The notes: generated from the sequence alone by a model not told the origin. A stretch of DNA of 64,000 bases from Eledone cirrhosa (GCA_964016885.1 OZ024743.1:342911754-342975753); one strand, 5' to 3'. Positions 10,476 through 24,600 are shown, numbered from the stretch's first letter. Made by a program: numbers and translations.

Positions 10476-10834
10476 TTATATACTTAAATATCATAGTTAA
10501 ACCTTTCAATTAAAAAATCTAAATGAATCCGAACGCGGTATTCTAGAATTATCTTTATTACCAAATAATAAAAAATTGAACCTGAGAATTCTATAGTAAA
10601 ATTAGATTGTGATGTTTATATAGGAATATTTAAACCGCAAAGTGTAATTTATAAGGAACGTTGGGAAATCTAACTTCATGTAATTACTAAACCTGAGTTT
10701 CTCGCCAAAGGCTGACATTATGTTAAGTTGAAAATTTCAATTTGAAATGTTTAAAAGGTTTGTAGAAAGTGAATGGGCTACATCGTTAACCTCTCACAAA
10801 CTGCTGCTTCGTGGACTCTCTAAGTACTTGGACT

Positions 10835-11060
10835 TATAATAACCCTATAGCTAGAAGGATGTGTATATGACCATGTGTGTTTAATCCGTCAAGAGCTTGG
10901 GGTCACAGGTCAAGTGCTATATACGTTTATCATAGTTGTCTCTTGAGAGGATAATGGCGAGAACTCCCAACAATAGGTGGTTTTAGAGGCGAGAACCCTC
11001 AGATTCGGTTTCGAATCTTCGCCAGGTAAAACATAGGAGTATTCTGTTACACATATACAC
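10835..11060 (-). repeat. Dispersed repeat, inverted partner of 7496-7745
   Basis: This is the reverse complement of 7496-7745 with moderate divergence. The two copies lie about 3.1 kb apart in opposite orientation. A short (AAG)n run at 11083-11105 follows. Confidence 0.75.
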
Positions 11061-11139
11061 ATACATTGATCTGTGTGTATAGAAGAAGAAGAAGAAGAAG
11101 AAGAATCAACTGGTACTTTATCGATCATAATCCTTTATC

Positions 11140-11220
11140 AATCATACTATACAAGTGGGCAGTGGAAACATTTTCCACGTGAAAGTGGGCGATAACGCAA
11201 AAAAGGTTGGGAACCCCTGA
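11140..11220 (+). mobile_element. hAT-like transposon end
   Basis: The segment ends aaaggttgggaacccctg, the reverse complement of the CAGGGGTTCCCAACC-type terminal repeat of many hAT elements. The opposite terminus was not found, so only one end is supported. Confidence 0.45.
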
Positions 11221-12360
11221 TTTACCTGGCCACTCGACCTGCTAGAAAAAAATAACTCAAATGTCTCAGAATTCTCATCGCGCTGTTTCAATAATAAAAG
11301 GAAAAAATCATATTAGATAAATGTAATCCTTGGTACAAAATATGGGATGATGACGACTGAAACACTTTTGAGCATAGGGCTGACCTGGGGTTAAACAACA
11401 ACAGCAACCAATAGAAATCTTCCATCGTATTTGCGTGTTTCATGTGAAATCCGCTTTGTGTATTATTGTATATTTGTAATAACTCTTATGATGTGATGTG
11501 CGGCCGATTGTCGCACTTGGTGGTGAATTTCCCCCTCCCGATTTTTTCTTCCTTTTATGTTTTTTTCATCTCTTTTTTATGCGTGTATATTTGTATATAC
11601 TATATGTTTGTGTTTTCGTTCTGTAAGCGTTATATTATTATATTTTTATACAACTCTAAATAAAAGACTGTTATGGCTATTGAAATGATTGGCACTTCCC
11701 TTTATCGAGTTTGAACCCAAATCATAAGCCGAACGAAATAAACTTTGATAATACCATGTAGTATTTGAATAAGATTTTGTTCACAAATAAATCTATAGTT
11801 TTAACCTTTCTACAATCTTTATAAATTGCATGAGAACACATTGATAATATCTCCAATATATCCTTAAAAAGTTCATTGGTGCTATAAACAGATAATGGAA
11901 ATATTCTTTACAAAACTGTAAGATGCTTGACCTGAGTATATTCGAACAACATATACATAGGCTCAATTGTCAAGTAAGAAAACATACATACGCACACACA
12001 CAAACGTACATGGACACACATGCAAACAGATAGGCACATACTAACATGCATAAATCAGGACTTATACTTGCATGCATGTAGATATATTCACGCACGTATA
12101 ATATTTATATATGCGTGTCTATGTGTATAAGTATGGTGTTGTATATAAACGCATACCCGTAATGATGCATAAACGCATATATATATATGCAAATAGAAAA
12201 AAATACAAAAGCAGGAATCTGAATACCAACAGCCAATTCAAAAAATATTGTCGACTATTAATCTATGTTTATCATACACATGCATGCATAAACACGCGCA
12301 GTGATAGGCACATACATATATGCATCTGTAAGCACACACAAGCTTACATATGAATGCGTG
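11221..12360. other. No recognisable gene; AT-rich and CA-rich DNA
   Basis: Only short frames of low complexity occur. Imperfect CATA/CACA runs occupy about 11950-12360. Confidence 0.5.
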
Positions 12361-12361
12361 T

Positions 12362-12500
12362 GTACACGTATATATATATATATATACATGCACATATAGA
12401 TATATATATATTTATATATATATATATATATACACATGTGTGTGTATATATATGTATATATATATATATATATATACATATATATATACACACACACATG
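12362..12500. repeat. (TA)n/(CA)n microsatellite
   Basis: Alternating TA and CA dinucleotide tracts. The long frames that cross it encode only Ile-Tyr runs. Confidence 0.9.
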
Positions 12501-12862
12501 ATCCTTTGAAGTGAAAGGTACGAATTTTCCTGGATACCCGCAGATGAGCACAGGAATTCTGGCTTTCACTTAATAATTCTTGCGAAACAGATTTTGGTCT
12601 GTCCGGGTATCAAAGGCTATTGCCCGATATAGGTTTGTTATTTTTATTGATTTATTACTTTAAATCGAGTCAGGCAAACCATATTGTTTTAAATTAGTAT
12701 TTTTCAACCTAGCTAACTTGGTCATTTGCAATTGGAACACATGGATACTTAAATCTGTGTTCATCTCTCTCATATATTCAATTATATTACACGGCTCGGA
12801 AAGATTCCCTTCTTTGAGCTATTTAATTGTAAAAGACTATTTTTAGTTTATAACTCAATCTA

Positions 12863-13356
<494 letters not shown>

Positions 13357-13357
13357 T

Positions 13358-13370
13358 TGGTGACCTGACG
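13358..13370 (+). promoter_or_regulatory. Primer-binding site (tRNA-Trp type)
   Basis: It reads TGGTGACCTGACG directly after the LTR, close to the tRNA-Trp complement TGGTGACCCCGACG. Confidence 0.7.
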
Positions 13371-13731
13371 TTTTTAAAAAAAAAAAAAAAAAGAATGGGA
13401 AATGGTACCATGTGTATATAAAAAAAAAAGAGAAGAAAAAAAAACATTTAATATAGAACAACACACTTGATTCTGATATGGCTGTATTGACCGATCTAAA
13501 CATATTTCTCTGTAACACTTAACATCAAACTCTTCATATGTGCAAAACGAACATCCAAATTATTTACACACAAACAAACCAATTGTATGAATGTTTTTTT
13601 CTTTTTTTTTCTCCTTTTCTTCTTTTCTTCTTTTCTCTGGCTAAAAAGGTTGAGGATGACAAGATGGCGGCTTTCTTCTCCATGTTGGTTTTAGTTTTAA
13701 GTTCCCTGCCTATACCTTATTAATGACATCG

Positions 13732-13890
13732 TGGATTGGCAGTATCGGTAAAGGGTCGGACGCCATGCTTTGCAGCACAGTTACGTCCCTTTACGAAGTT
13801 AACTTTGCCTTTCATCCTTAAGGGGTCGATAAAATAAAGTACCAGTAATACACTGGGATAATTGCTGGCCTTGTGCCAAAAGTAGAAACA
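13732..13890 (+). mobile_element. Cephalopod SINE with 13-bp target duplication
   Basis: A tRNA-derived SINE of the main family in this window, with an internal deletion of the B-box region. It is flanked by attaatgacatcg at 13719-13731 and 13891-13903. The exact duplication fixes its borders and shows that it inserted into the leader of the Gypsy element. Confidence 0.9.
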
Positions 13891-14074
13891 ATTAATGACA
13901 TCGCTCGGTTAGTCACTCCTTTTCATATTGTCCCGGATGCATTCATTTTCCTGTCCAGTTGTTTGACAGAGAAAAATAAGCGATTTTGTTTTCCTTTTCT
14001 GTTGTGTTGGAGACATTTTTCCAAACGGAGACGATTTTGGGGGGGGGGGGGGGGAAATTACCTACGGTATATCA

Positions 14075-14881
14075 ATGGCATCTCATTCTGTTCTACCTGC
14101 GTACACGGGCGACGTAAGGTTATGGTTCGCCCAACTCGAAGCATTTTTCGAGGCGAACAGAATTGACGAGGCACAACAACGTCCTCTGGTCCTTAGTGCA
14201 ATTCCGCCAGCACTTATCCCACCGATTAAGGACCTGGTGTTAGAGACACCCACCGACGCGACGTACAAGTCTCTGAAGGCTGAAATACTCAGCCGGACTG
14301 CACAGTCTGCAGAAAAAAGATTTAGGGCTCTGGTCCATCTGGAGCATATCGGTGATGGCACCCCATTGAACCTCCTAAGGCGAATGAAGGACCTAACGGA
14401 GGGGTCGGTAACGGAAACTGCCATGCTGAAGCAGTTGTTCTTCTTGCGCCTACCGACCAACGTACAGGCAATTTTGGCCCCCATTAGGGATACTTGCACG
14501 GTGGATCAACTTGCCGCCTCCGTGGACAAAGTTTTCGAAGTTACGGGTGCTGGAGGCAGCGAAGCCCTTGTCGCTGTTTCCCAACCAGCTCAGGCCACAC
14601 CTGGCCATGCCATCTGCGCGGCAGCTCCTATAGACAGCTCAGCTATTATGGCGATGCAGAAGGCCATTCAGGAACTCACCCTGGAGCCCCAGAAGATGAA
14701 GGCCTGGTGTGGTGTCCGTTCGCGACCCCGCAGCCGCGGGAGATCTCAATCTTTTAGACGCCGTCCCAAATCACCAGCTTCATCTTTATGCTGGTACCAT
14801 GAGCGATTTGCCGAGAGTGCGAACCACTGCGTGCAACCTTGCTCGTTGCATAAGGCGGGAAACGCCAAAGAGGTTCGCTGA
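14075..14881 (+). CDS. gag: Gag-like protein of a CsRn1-type Ty3/Gypsy element
   Basis: An open frame of 268 codons. The N-terminal half reads [19 protein letters not shown], the typical capsid start of CsRn1-type Gag proteins, and a helical capsid-like region follows to about residue 160. Near residues 241-257 is [18 protein letters not shown], fitting the unusual C-H-C-C zinc knuckle of this clade rather than the normal CCHC. Basic Arg-rich residues lie just before it ([16 protein letters not shown]). The stop (14879-14881) overlaps the ATG of the next frame as TGATG. It would form the particle and bind genomic RNA. No obvious break is seen in this frame, unlike in pol. A poly-G run at 14040-14054 precedes it. 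Confidence 0.8.
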   Translation: MASHSVLPAYTGDVRLWFAQLEAFFEANRIDEAQQRPLVLSAIPPALIPPIKDLVLETPTDATYKSLKAEILSRTAQSAEKRFRALVHLEHIGDGTPLNLLRRMKDLTEGSVTETAMLKQLFFLRLPTNVQAILAPIRDTCTVDQLAASVDKVFEVTGAGGSEALVAVSQPAQATPGHAICAAAPIDSSAIMAMQKAIQELTLEPQKMKAWCGVRSRPRSRGRSQSFRRRPKSPASSLCWYHERFAESANHCVQPCSLHKAGNAKEVR

Positions 14882-17800
14882 TGGGGGCAGTTGACCTCAA
14901 CATAAAGCCACCAAACCGCCATTTCTTCATTAAGGACCTTAGGTCGGGAAGAGGTTTTCTCGTGGATACAGGAGCCTCCTGTAGTATTTGGCCGGTGCAT
15001 TGCCTGAAAGATACTCCCGTAAAGTCATCCGTTACTCTGCAGGCAGTTAATAACTCATCTATAAAGACGTACGGGAAAATCTCGCTTCCTCTCAAATTCC
15101 TAAATCTACGTAGGGATTTTAAGTGGATTTTTACGGTTGCCGATTTGCCATACCCTATCTTAGGAGCGAATTTCCTCCACAACTTCTCTTTGACTGTGGA
15201 CGTCCGTGGCCAACGCCTGGTGGATGACATCACCGGTTTTTCAATTCGTGGCCGGAAAGCCAATGCTCCAACAGTCAGTCCCATATTCTTCCTCGCTGCC
15301 GCTGGAGACGCCTACCATTCATTGTTAGGTTCTTTCCCGGAGCTCACCGATGGAAATTTTCGAGTCACTGAGCCAACACACTCAAGTGAACATTTCATTT
15401 CCACCACCGGTGCTCCAGTGTTTTCGCGTCCACGCCGCTTACCGGCGGACAAATTAAAGGCAGCACGGTCCAAGTTCGACCATATGCTGCAGCTGGGCAT
15501 TATTCGCCCATCTACGCGCCCTTGGGCTTCACCGTTACACATGGTGCCCAAGACTTCCGGCGACTGGAGACCCACTGGGGATTATAGAAGGTTAAATGCT
15601 ATGACCGTCCCGGATAGGTATCCCATTCCCCATCTCCAGGATTTCGCATCTTCATTTCAGGGGTGTAAGATTTTCACAAAACTAGATTTAGTGCGAGCCT
15701 ACCACCAAATTCCGGTCAGGAAGGAGGATATTCCGAAAACAGCGATTACAACTCCTTCGAATTTTTTACCATGTCTTTCGGACTCAGGAACGCCGCTAGC
15801 ACTTTTCAGCGGTTCATAGACGAAGTCACTCGTGGTCTGGACTTCGTTTATGCTTACATAGACGATATTCTCGTCGCTAGTTCCTCTCCGGAAGACCATA
15901 TGCGTCACATGCATCTCTTATTTCGGCGACTTCAGGATTACCGCGTTCGTGTGAATCCCGCAAATTGTTTTCGGTTCCACTTCGCTAAATTTTTTAGGCC
16001 ACCTCATCGACACCGAAGGTATTAGGCCGCTCCCTCAGCGAGTTCAAGCCATACAGGATTTACCTCCGCCTACTACACTTCACCAGTTGCGTCACTTCTT
16101 AGGCCTAATCAATTCCTATAGGCGTTTCGTTCCTCATTGTGTTACTTTGCTATCTTCCCTGACTGACATTTTGATAAATCGTCGTAAGAAGAATAAGGAT
16201 ATTTCCTTGACACAAGGACAGCTTCAAGACTTCCAGACTGCCAAGACAGCACTCGCTAGTTCATCTTTGCTAGCCCACCAGGTACCAGAGGCCAAGCTTT
16301 CGCTTTGTGTTGATGCATCTGATACCGCTGTGGGAGCAGTTTTACAGTAGTACAACGCTGAAAACCAACAACCTTTGGCATTTTTCTCAAGGAAGCTGAA
16401 ACCAGCAGAAACGCGTTACTACACGTTTGGGCGGGAGTTATTAGCCATATATCTGTCGGTGAAACATTTCTCTCATATTCTTGAGGGGAGAAATGTTACT
16501 GTTTTAACCGACCACAAACCTCTGACCTTCGCTTTGAGGGCTAAAGCCGACAGATATTCGCCCAGAGAGACAAGGCACCTGGATTACGTTTCGCAATTTA
16601 CAAATGATATCCAGCACATTGCTGGCTCGCATAACATAGCTGCAGACGCATTGTAACGTTTGCCAATCAGCTCCATCTCGTCATCCCAGGAGATCGATTT
16701 AGGTCGTTTAGCTGCAGACCAACCTGCACTACAAACGTTGGATACTCTTTCTGCCGAATTTGCGACTTGCATCTTCAAATATCTGCCCTTGTCGACCACC
16801 GACAGGCAGATTCTGTGATGTATCTACGGATTTACCACGACCATTTGTTCTTGAGACTCACCGTCGAATTGTGTTCCTTGCTTTGCACAGCATTTTTCAC
16901 CCAGGAATTTCTGCCACAGTAAAGCTTATAACGGCTACATTTTTCTGGCCCAATATGAGGCAAGAAATTACTGTCTGGTGCCGTTCCTGCACACAGTGTC
17001 AGAGATCTAAAATCCACAGACACATCCGGACTCCACTTGGTACTTTCAGTACTCCAGATGCTCGGTTTCAACACATCCACATTGTTATCGTTGGACCTTG
17101 GGCCATTCAGCAGTGGATATTCGTACCTCTTGACCTGTATCGATCGTTTTTCGCGATGACCTGAAGCCATCCCCTTACAAGATATAACTGCTGAGACTGT
17201 AGCGCGTGCCCTGGTATCAGGGTGGATTACCCGCTTTGGGGTACCAACTACAGTCACCACAGACTGTGGTAGACAATTTGAGTCTCATCTTTTCTCTGAG
17301 CTCACAAAGATCATTGGTGCTCAACGGATTCGGACCACAGCCTATCATCCTGCTTCAAACGGAATGGTGGAACGATTCCACCGCCAATTAAAGGCCGCTC
17401 TTTGCGCCAATCCAGACTCTCAACGTTGGAACGAGTACCTTCCTATTGTATTGTTAGGAATTCGGTCATCAATAAAGGAGGACCTTGGGTTCTTCTCGGC
17501 CGAATTACTGTATGGTGCTCCTCTAGCCTTGCCTGGGCAAATGCTTACCCCTATTGATCTTGCTTTCCAGGACCCTGTTTCCTACGTATCTCGTTTGCGC
17601 TCCTATTTTCAGGACTTACCGCCCAGGAATACTAGGAAACAAACTGTTAAAGCTGCAGTCCCGAAGGATATTGCCTCGTGGACACATGTATTCGTCAGAA
17701 ACGATGCGGTTACTCCACCACTCACACACCCGTACTCTGGACCCTACCGTGTGTTAGCACGTACTGACAAACATTTCACTGTAGACATTAAGGGGTCCAG

Positions 17801-17996
17801 AGAGACAATTTCGGTGGATAGACTAAAAAGGGCATACAATGACGCTCATACATCCGAGCCGCAAATACCCCAATATTTCTCTCTTGTGCATACACCTGCT
17901 CCTTCTGCCCCACCTTCACCTACATACAAGACCACGACCCGTTCCGGTCGAAGAGTCCACTGGCCCAAAAAACTCTGCCAAACTGTTTTCATGTGA
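14881..17996 (+). pseudogene. pol: Pol polyprotein of CsRn1-type Ty3/Gypsy element, decayed
   Basis: Domains appear in Gypsy order but in several frames. The protease has [14 protein letters not shown] (about residues 25-39). Reverse transcriptase follows with [25 protein letters not shown] and YAYIDDILVA (catalytic IDD intact). RNase H shows LCVDASDTAVGAVL, and the tether has FGRELLAIY and LTDHKPLTF. Integrase has an HHCC finger (about 16870-17010) and then [10 protein letters not shown] and [12 protein letters not shown] of the D,D35E core. A GPY-type C-terminal end (HPYSGPYRV) follows, with no chromodomain. Breaks include a frameshift near 15755, another near 16000, a TAG at 16348-16350, a TAA at 16654-16656 and further shifts near 16800 and 17160. 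It cannot encode a working polyprotein. The intact 210-codon tail (17364-17996) is only the integrase end. Confidence 0.9.
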
Positions 17997-18170
17997 ACTG
18001 GCCACTGGAGCCTTTTTTTTGTTTTTCTCTTTATTGTATTACCATGTACCTTTTCGTTACCATTTCATGCCTGTAACTTTGCGTTAATATTTCATGCCTG
18101 TGCTGGAAGCCCATGCTTGTGGGTTCGCTACAGTTACCTTCGGGCTTTTCCCCTAGCGTCTGGAGGAGGG

Positions 18171-18552
18171 TACTGGAGCGGCCCCTTACGGCCGTAACTC
18201 AGCACGTATAGGAGTTGCGTCCCTTTGCGACGGGCGCGACTCCCAGTGGCAGATTCATGTACTAAATGGAGTTGCGTCCCCCTGGGGACTATATATTTGA
18301 GGACAATCAAGGCATAACTCTGTCTCGCATCCTGAACTTCGAACGAACAAGAAGAACCTAACCAAGAGAAGATTTCTGTTCTTCTCTACATACTCCAGTC
18401 TGGAAGTTGTGACCAACTGAACATCAACATGTGCTAACAATTATTTATATCAATTTATTTGATTTCTGTGAAGTAAAACCATGTCACAACACTCACCTGC
18501 AATTATTGTCATTCTTAAATATATATATATACACTGATACTAATATCCTAAA
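18171..18552 (+). repeat. LTR type B (between Gypsy and non-coding element)
   Basis: A purine tract (tctggaggaggg, 18159-18170) ends the Gypsy coding region, as a polypurine tract would. The sequence then runs to cctaa and a primer site at 18554. By position it is the 3' LTR of the Gypsy element and at the same time a 5' LTR for what follows. It does not resemble LTR type A. Exact borders are uncertain. Confidence 0.6.
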
Positions 18553-18553
18553 G

Positions 18554-18568
18554 TGGTGACCTCCGACG
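18554..18568 (+). promoter_or_regulatory. Primer-binding site (tRNA-Trp type)
   Basis: TGGTGACCTCCGACG follows LTR B directly. It is nearly the tRNA-Trp complement with one inserted or changed base. Confidence 0.7.
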
Positions 18569-20298
18569 ATAAATCAAGAAAACGCAGCCTATTTAATTTC
18601 GCCATTCGCTTTAATGGTAACATCGAATGACTTATTAAACTGTTGATTCGCGCAGACAAATAAAACGAACACAGACACACGTTGAACTTTTCATTTGGAC
18701 AAACTTTTTCTCACCTACGTGACGCTATTTCGGACAAAAAAAAAAAAAATTCCTCTAACAACATTCGACATGGATTTTTTCTCCGACACTGTCTACAACG
18801 AAAAATAGAGGTAATCTTTTTCTCAGCAGCAAACAAACAAACAAAAATTTTGCTCTTCACCTCACGTCGCGTTTTTTTTTTTCGGACAAAAGAATCCTCC
18901 CAGCAACTTTGGACATCTCCAACTAATTCATAAATTCTCTCCGAAACAAACAAACACCAAACTCACGTGTTTATATCGTTTAAATGTGTTTCACTCACTG
19001 GATATATCCTTCTTTCTTCTCACAACGAACACTCAAAAAAGACTTGGACTCCTGTATTCTTATATTCAACATGTCAATTTTGATGAACATCACAGCTCGC
19101 TTACTCATTCAACTAAACCTTTTTCGCTACTTTTTCATCACTTTCACAAAAAAATTGAACTCTCGCAATATTTTTTATACAAAGTGAATAAAGCCTTTCC
19201 TTCTTTTTCATCATATTGTCACGTTCACACACAACTTTTTCAAAATGACTGCCAACGACCTGTTCCACTATCATTTTCGACAGATATCTCGTGACGTCAC
19301 AAATGCTTACATTTTCAGGACGGCCATCTTCGCTTTAATTTCGTTCCGCCATTTTCTCGCGCAAAAGAAATATTTTTTTTTATTCAACTTGACTTTAACC
19401 TTGTTTCGGCACGTGTGTGGGGGAACACACCTTGATGACTCACTGAGATAACACACGCCATAGATAATGTTTCTTGCCAAGGATTCTCCAGCCTTAAGCT
19501 ATATTCTTGTATTTGCCGGTTTAAAAATTTACCACGTAAATTTGGCGTTGAAAACTGCGCATTTATTCAGAATGCTTGTTTCTATGGTCGCTGGCCTCTT
19601 CACTCATCCAGGTCAACGCGTTCTCAACATCGACCATAAACTTTGGCTGTTATTTCTAGCACTTTGCGCAACTCATTTTTTCTGGGAAACTTTTTACTGT
19701 GAATTGAAACAACTTCAAAAAGGCTATCTCACTCCACGAGACAACAACATCAACAACAACAACAACAGCTTCATCCGTAGTCTACCAACAACTAAAACCA
19801 GCAGAACCGACTAGAGAATTTATTTTTGCAGTTCTCTTCCTGTGAGAAATTTCCCACCAGCCTTCGGAAGTTGGGAATTTTACATTTGAACACAGAACAG
19901 AAAATAACTGCATACATTCTCTCTGGAAATTCATTTTTCAACCCTGTTCTTCTGCTGCAATTTGTGAACTTTATTTTGAACATTTGAACTTTGTTTATAA
20001 TTATGTTCGAGCACGTCTCTTTGCTCCTTTGACCTCTTCTTTTAAGTTGGTTACATTGTATCTTTGTGTGATGGATAGATAGATGTCCAGTCGTTCTCTG
20101 GCCAAGAGCGGTTGGCTACCTTGATATCTATCATTAATTTTTGCATGCTTATATTTTGCTGTTTGCTTTTGTTGCAAACATTTTTTTTTTTTTTTGATAA
20201 CTTTCATACCTGGTTTTTCGTATAACTTGCTCGCCATCTCACTGCATGCATCGTCCGTTGTATCGATTTTTTCTTCGTAAAAATCTGGCGGGGGGTAA
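18569..20298 (+). mobile_element. Non-coding internal region of a second LTR retroelement
   Basis: About 1.7 kb with no frame resembling gag or pol. Its second half aligns in opposite orientation with 4872-6223. It ends in a purine tract, ggcggggggtaa (20287-20298), directly before LTR A. It is homologous to the other non-coding element although the LTRs of the two are different. Confidence 0.75.
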
Positions 20299-20685
20299 TG
20301 TAGTGAGAGTCGCCTCCCTTGTTATGACGTCAAGTCAAAGCATTGTCTTTGCTAAGAGACAGTTGGACTGCAGCCTCCGAACTGATAACATCTTCCCAGG
20401 GACCCCCATCAAAGGGCCTAGGGATGGACATGCATTCCGAACCTTGCTTACTGCTGTTTGCTAACATATAGCTCCAGGTATGAACTAACATTTATGCACA
20501 CACCAATCCATCAATAAAACAATTGTTACGTTGATAAGCTCTGTTGTTTTTACTCTGATACCAATGCATACACTACCAATAACTTCCAGTGAATTCAATG
20601 GAGTCATAACATATAAAAAATAGAAGATATTCCCATCGGACATTGACTAGGTATCCTTCTGTAACTGATGAGCATATCTGCTAAA
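20299..20685 (+). repeat. LTR type A, downstream copy
   Basis: This complete copy begins TGTAGTGAGAG and ends CTAAA, and is nearly identical to 12971-13356. A (TA)n tract follows directly, so a target duplication cannot be recognised. Confidence 0.85.
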
Positions 20686-20703
20686 TATATATATATATAT
20701 ATA

Positions 20704-20794
<91 letters not shown>
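20685..20794. repeat. (TA)n microsatellite
   Basis: About 110 bp of TA repeats with two small interruptions. Confidence 0.95.
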
Positions 20795-20796
<2 letters not shown>

Positions 20797-21055
20797 CAAG
20801 AATATATTAAAATGTACTAACTATCCGATTATAACTATAACATCCGGACATGCTCAAATTAGAGTATGTTTCGTTATATCAAGTGAAGGTTACATATTGT
20901 AGTTGTAGCTCATCGGCGGATGTCCTATCAATACAATCTTCACTTCTAAAAGTATATCAGATGATTAAGAATACGCACATGGTATAGAGAAAGCATATAT
21001 ATGATTTACAGCCCATGGTGGTGTGAATAGACCAAAAGACCGCAGCTCAGAACAT

Positions 21056-21271
21056 AGAGGATTTAAAACTACCAAAGTGACGAACATATTAACTATGGAA
21101 GGAATAGTGAATACAAATCAATTAAAAGAATATATTAAAGAGTACTAACCATCCAATTATAATATAACATCTGATGGTTAGTACACTTTAATATATTCTT
21201 TTAATTGATTTATATTCACCATTCCTTCCATAGTTAATATGTTCGTCACTGTGGAGGTTTTAAATCCTCTA
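21056..21271. repeat. Long inverted repeat with ~100-bp arms
   Basis: 21056-21154 and 21173-21271 are near-perfect reverse complements, sharing 'gtgacgaacatattaactat' and 'caattaaaagaatatattaa'. The spacer is about 18 bp. A third partial copy of the arm end lies at 20800-20850. It is probably a foldback or MITE-type element. Confidence 0.85.
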
Positions 21272-21294
21272 TTATTAAATACATATTTTTTGCA

Positions 21295-21420
21295 ATTATG
21301 CAAGCAGCCTCATTTTTAAAGCCATGTCAGTAGAATGAGCTCCTCATTCTCACGCTTATGTTGGCATGAAAACAGAACTGCAGATATTAATGCTTCTGGG
21401 TGATTACCGAATCGAATATT
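21295..21420 (-). repeat. Inverted partner of the hammerhead-bearing repeat
   Basis: It is the reverse complement of 21726-21850 with some divergence. It retains the acccagaa...tctgcagttct part but lacks the CTGATGA box. The two copies enclose about 300 bp. Confidence 0.7.
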
Positions 21421-21547
21421 ATTATTAATATTCGAAAAACTCAGATTACATTTATTGTATTCAGCCATGTACAGCGATAACTAGTTGTTAGTTATTTGAA
21501 TATGGCAAAGCCGTCCATTAATCGCTCATATACATGAAACTGACGGG

Positions 21548-21656
21548 CCTATCTGTTGATATGCAAATCTGCCTGATCAGTGGGTTTGCAAATATGCAGA
21601 TCTGACTGATCAGCCGGTCTGCTAATATGCAAATCAGACCGATCAGTCACTGTATA
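21548..21656 (+). repeat. Three imperfect ~32-bp tandem repeats with ATGCAAAT
   Basis: Units share 'atatgcaaatctg' and 'ctgatcag'. The octamer ATGCAAAT is intact in the first and third unit and reads ATGCAGAT in the second. Confidence 0.65.
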
Positions 21657-21712
21657 TTTCAGAAAATATCATATATTTTCACTAGCTCTGACAGTTGGCA
21701 GGTAAGCAGTAT

Positions 21713-21759
21713 ACTGTACTGATGAAGGGTAATCACCCAGAAACATTAGTATCTGCAGT
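21713..21759 (+). ncRNA. Hammerhead ribozyme-like motif
   Basis: CTGATGA at 21719-21725 is followed by the stem GGGT/ACCC (21727-21730 with 21735-21738, loop AATC). GAAA at 21740-21743 comes next, then a 2-bp stem III (AC/GT closed by ATTA), then the expected U-A cleavage position at 21750-21751. Stem I is weak: one pair next to the core, an internal loop, then ACTG (21713-21716) with CAGT (21756-21759). The A-A mismatch at the base of stem II may reduce activity. It belongs to a repeat with an inverted partner at 21295-21420, in the manner of Penelope termini. Confidence 0.5.
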
Positions 21760-21894
21760 TCTCTTTGTATGCCAACACAAGAGCGAGAATGTGGAACTCA
21801 TTCTACTGACATGGCTTATAAAAGAGGGTGCCTGCATAATTGCAAACGAATCGAATAATATTAATATTCGAAAAACTCAGATTAAATTCATTAT

Positions 21895-22990
<1,096 letters not shown>

Positions 22991-22996
22991 TTCTGA

Positions 22997-23200
<204 letters not shown>

Positions 23201-24600
23201 AAATATATACACATATATAGGAAAACATTCAAAACGCAGAGAATAACATCTATAATAGCAGGATACGAAACCTGCAAACCGTGTATGGCAACCACTGAAC
23301 TGTAACATAACAAGAAATAACTCTAGAAAAACAATTTACAAAACACATAGAACAGATTACAAACGAACTGAGGCAAGATAATCAACCGTTCCTATCAACC
23401 ACCTGAAACAGCTTGGAATGATTTTAATTTTAAGAGATGGAAAAACGATTTAGCAGGAGATAAAAGAATCGAGCTGACGCGAAGAAAGCATGATATCAGA
23501 AATATAACATCACTGGGCCTACTCCAAAATTACGAAAACATACAAGCAACAAAGCGATACATGAATAAACAATAGCAAACCAACCAATGAAAATGAAATA
23601 GAATCAATGAATTTGCAAAGGAGACGACCAAACCCATAGTCAACGTCTTAAAAATATGATGAGAGAATATCGAAGCTAACCATAAAAAAAGGTTAACCAC
23701 AGCCAATGCCCTTTCCAAAAAATACTTGAAAAAATATTAGAAAACAACTAATAAGAACGATAGCCACCCACTCAAATGTATAAATAATAAGCTCAAACAG
23801 AAAGAAAAAAGTCCTCCCTTAAATTGATCGAAAATGGGTTTTCCTTAAATGCAATGATTCTTCCATCACGCATTAATAATGCCTTGGATAGACATGTGCC
23901 AAATGCGTCGATATTAGTCAACCATGAAGACTTTTTAGAGGTATTCTAGATCTTATCGCCATAAATAACTAGAAAATAGGCTGAGGTTTTAACGAATTGC
24001 GTTTGCTTCCCCTGTTCAGTAACCACTTCACTTTACCATTTATCCCTCCTTCTATATATCTAAATTTGATCATTCTAAGTCGAGGCAACTGAGCTGAACA
24101 AGCTTCGTTAACGAGATCTAACGAGTTCGAAACTTTCACCAGTTGACTATCTAGTGCTTATTGCATTGCTGTTGTTCCAACAAATAGATAGACTAACATT
24201 GTTGGAGTTACCTCCCTTACTTACAGTTCTTATATTTTGGACACTAAAAAGGGGAGTTCCCGTCTTTAAACTTCAAATATAATTTCAATTAATTGAATTT
24301 TTTCAGTTTATTATATGTCATATGTAAGACTCTATCATATATAACTTCACAGCAGTGAGAAAATATATTCACATGCAAAGTCCTGGGTAATAGGGGTTTG
24401 ATAGTTTATAAACACGGAGGATTCTTTTTGCATGTATGGAAATCCGTATTTGGTGGGTGTTACTAGGTGGTATTGCTACTGACTGGATAAATGGATGATT
24501 GCTGACTACTAACAGCTAGTTTCCTGTGAAACTTTCTGTTATGCAATTCTAAGTCCAATAAATATAAATACTCTGCAAAAACAGAATTCTTTTCTTTTCT
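23201..24600. other. No recognisable gene; A-rich decayed sequence
   Basis: The plus strand has short Lys/Asn-rich frames with many stops. The base composition resembles decayed retroelement coding DNA but no motif could be named. A poorly conserved SINE is not evident. Confidence 0.4.
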
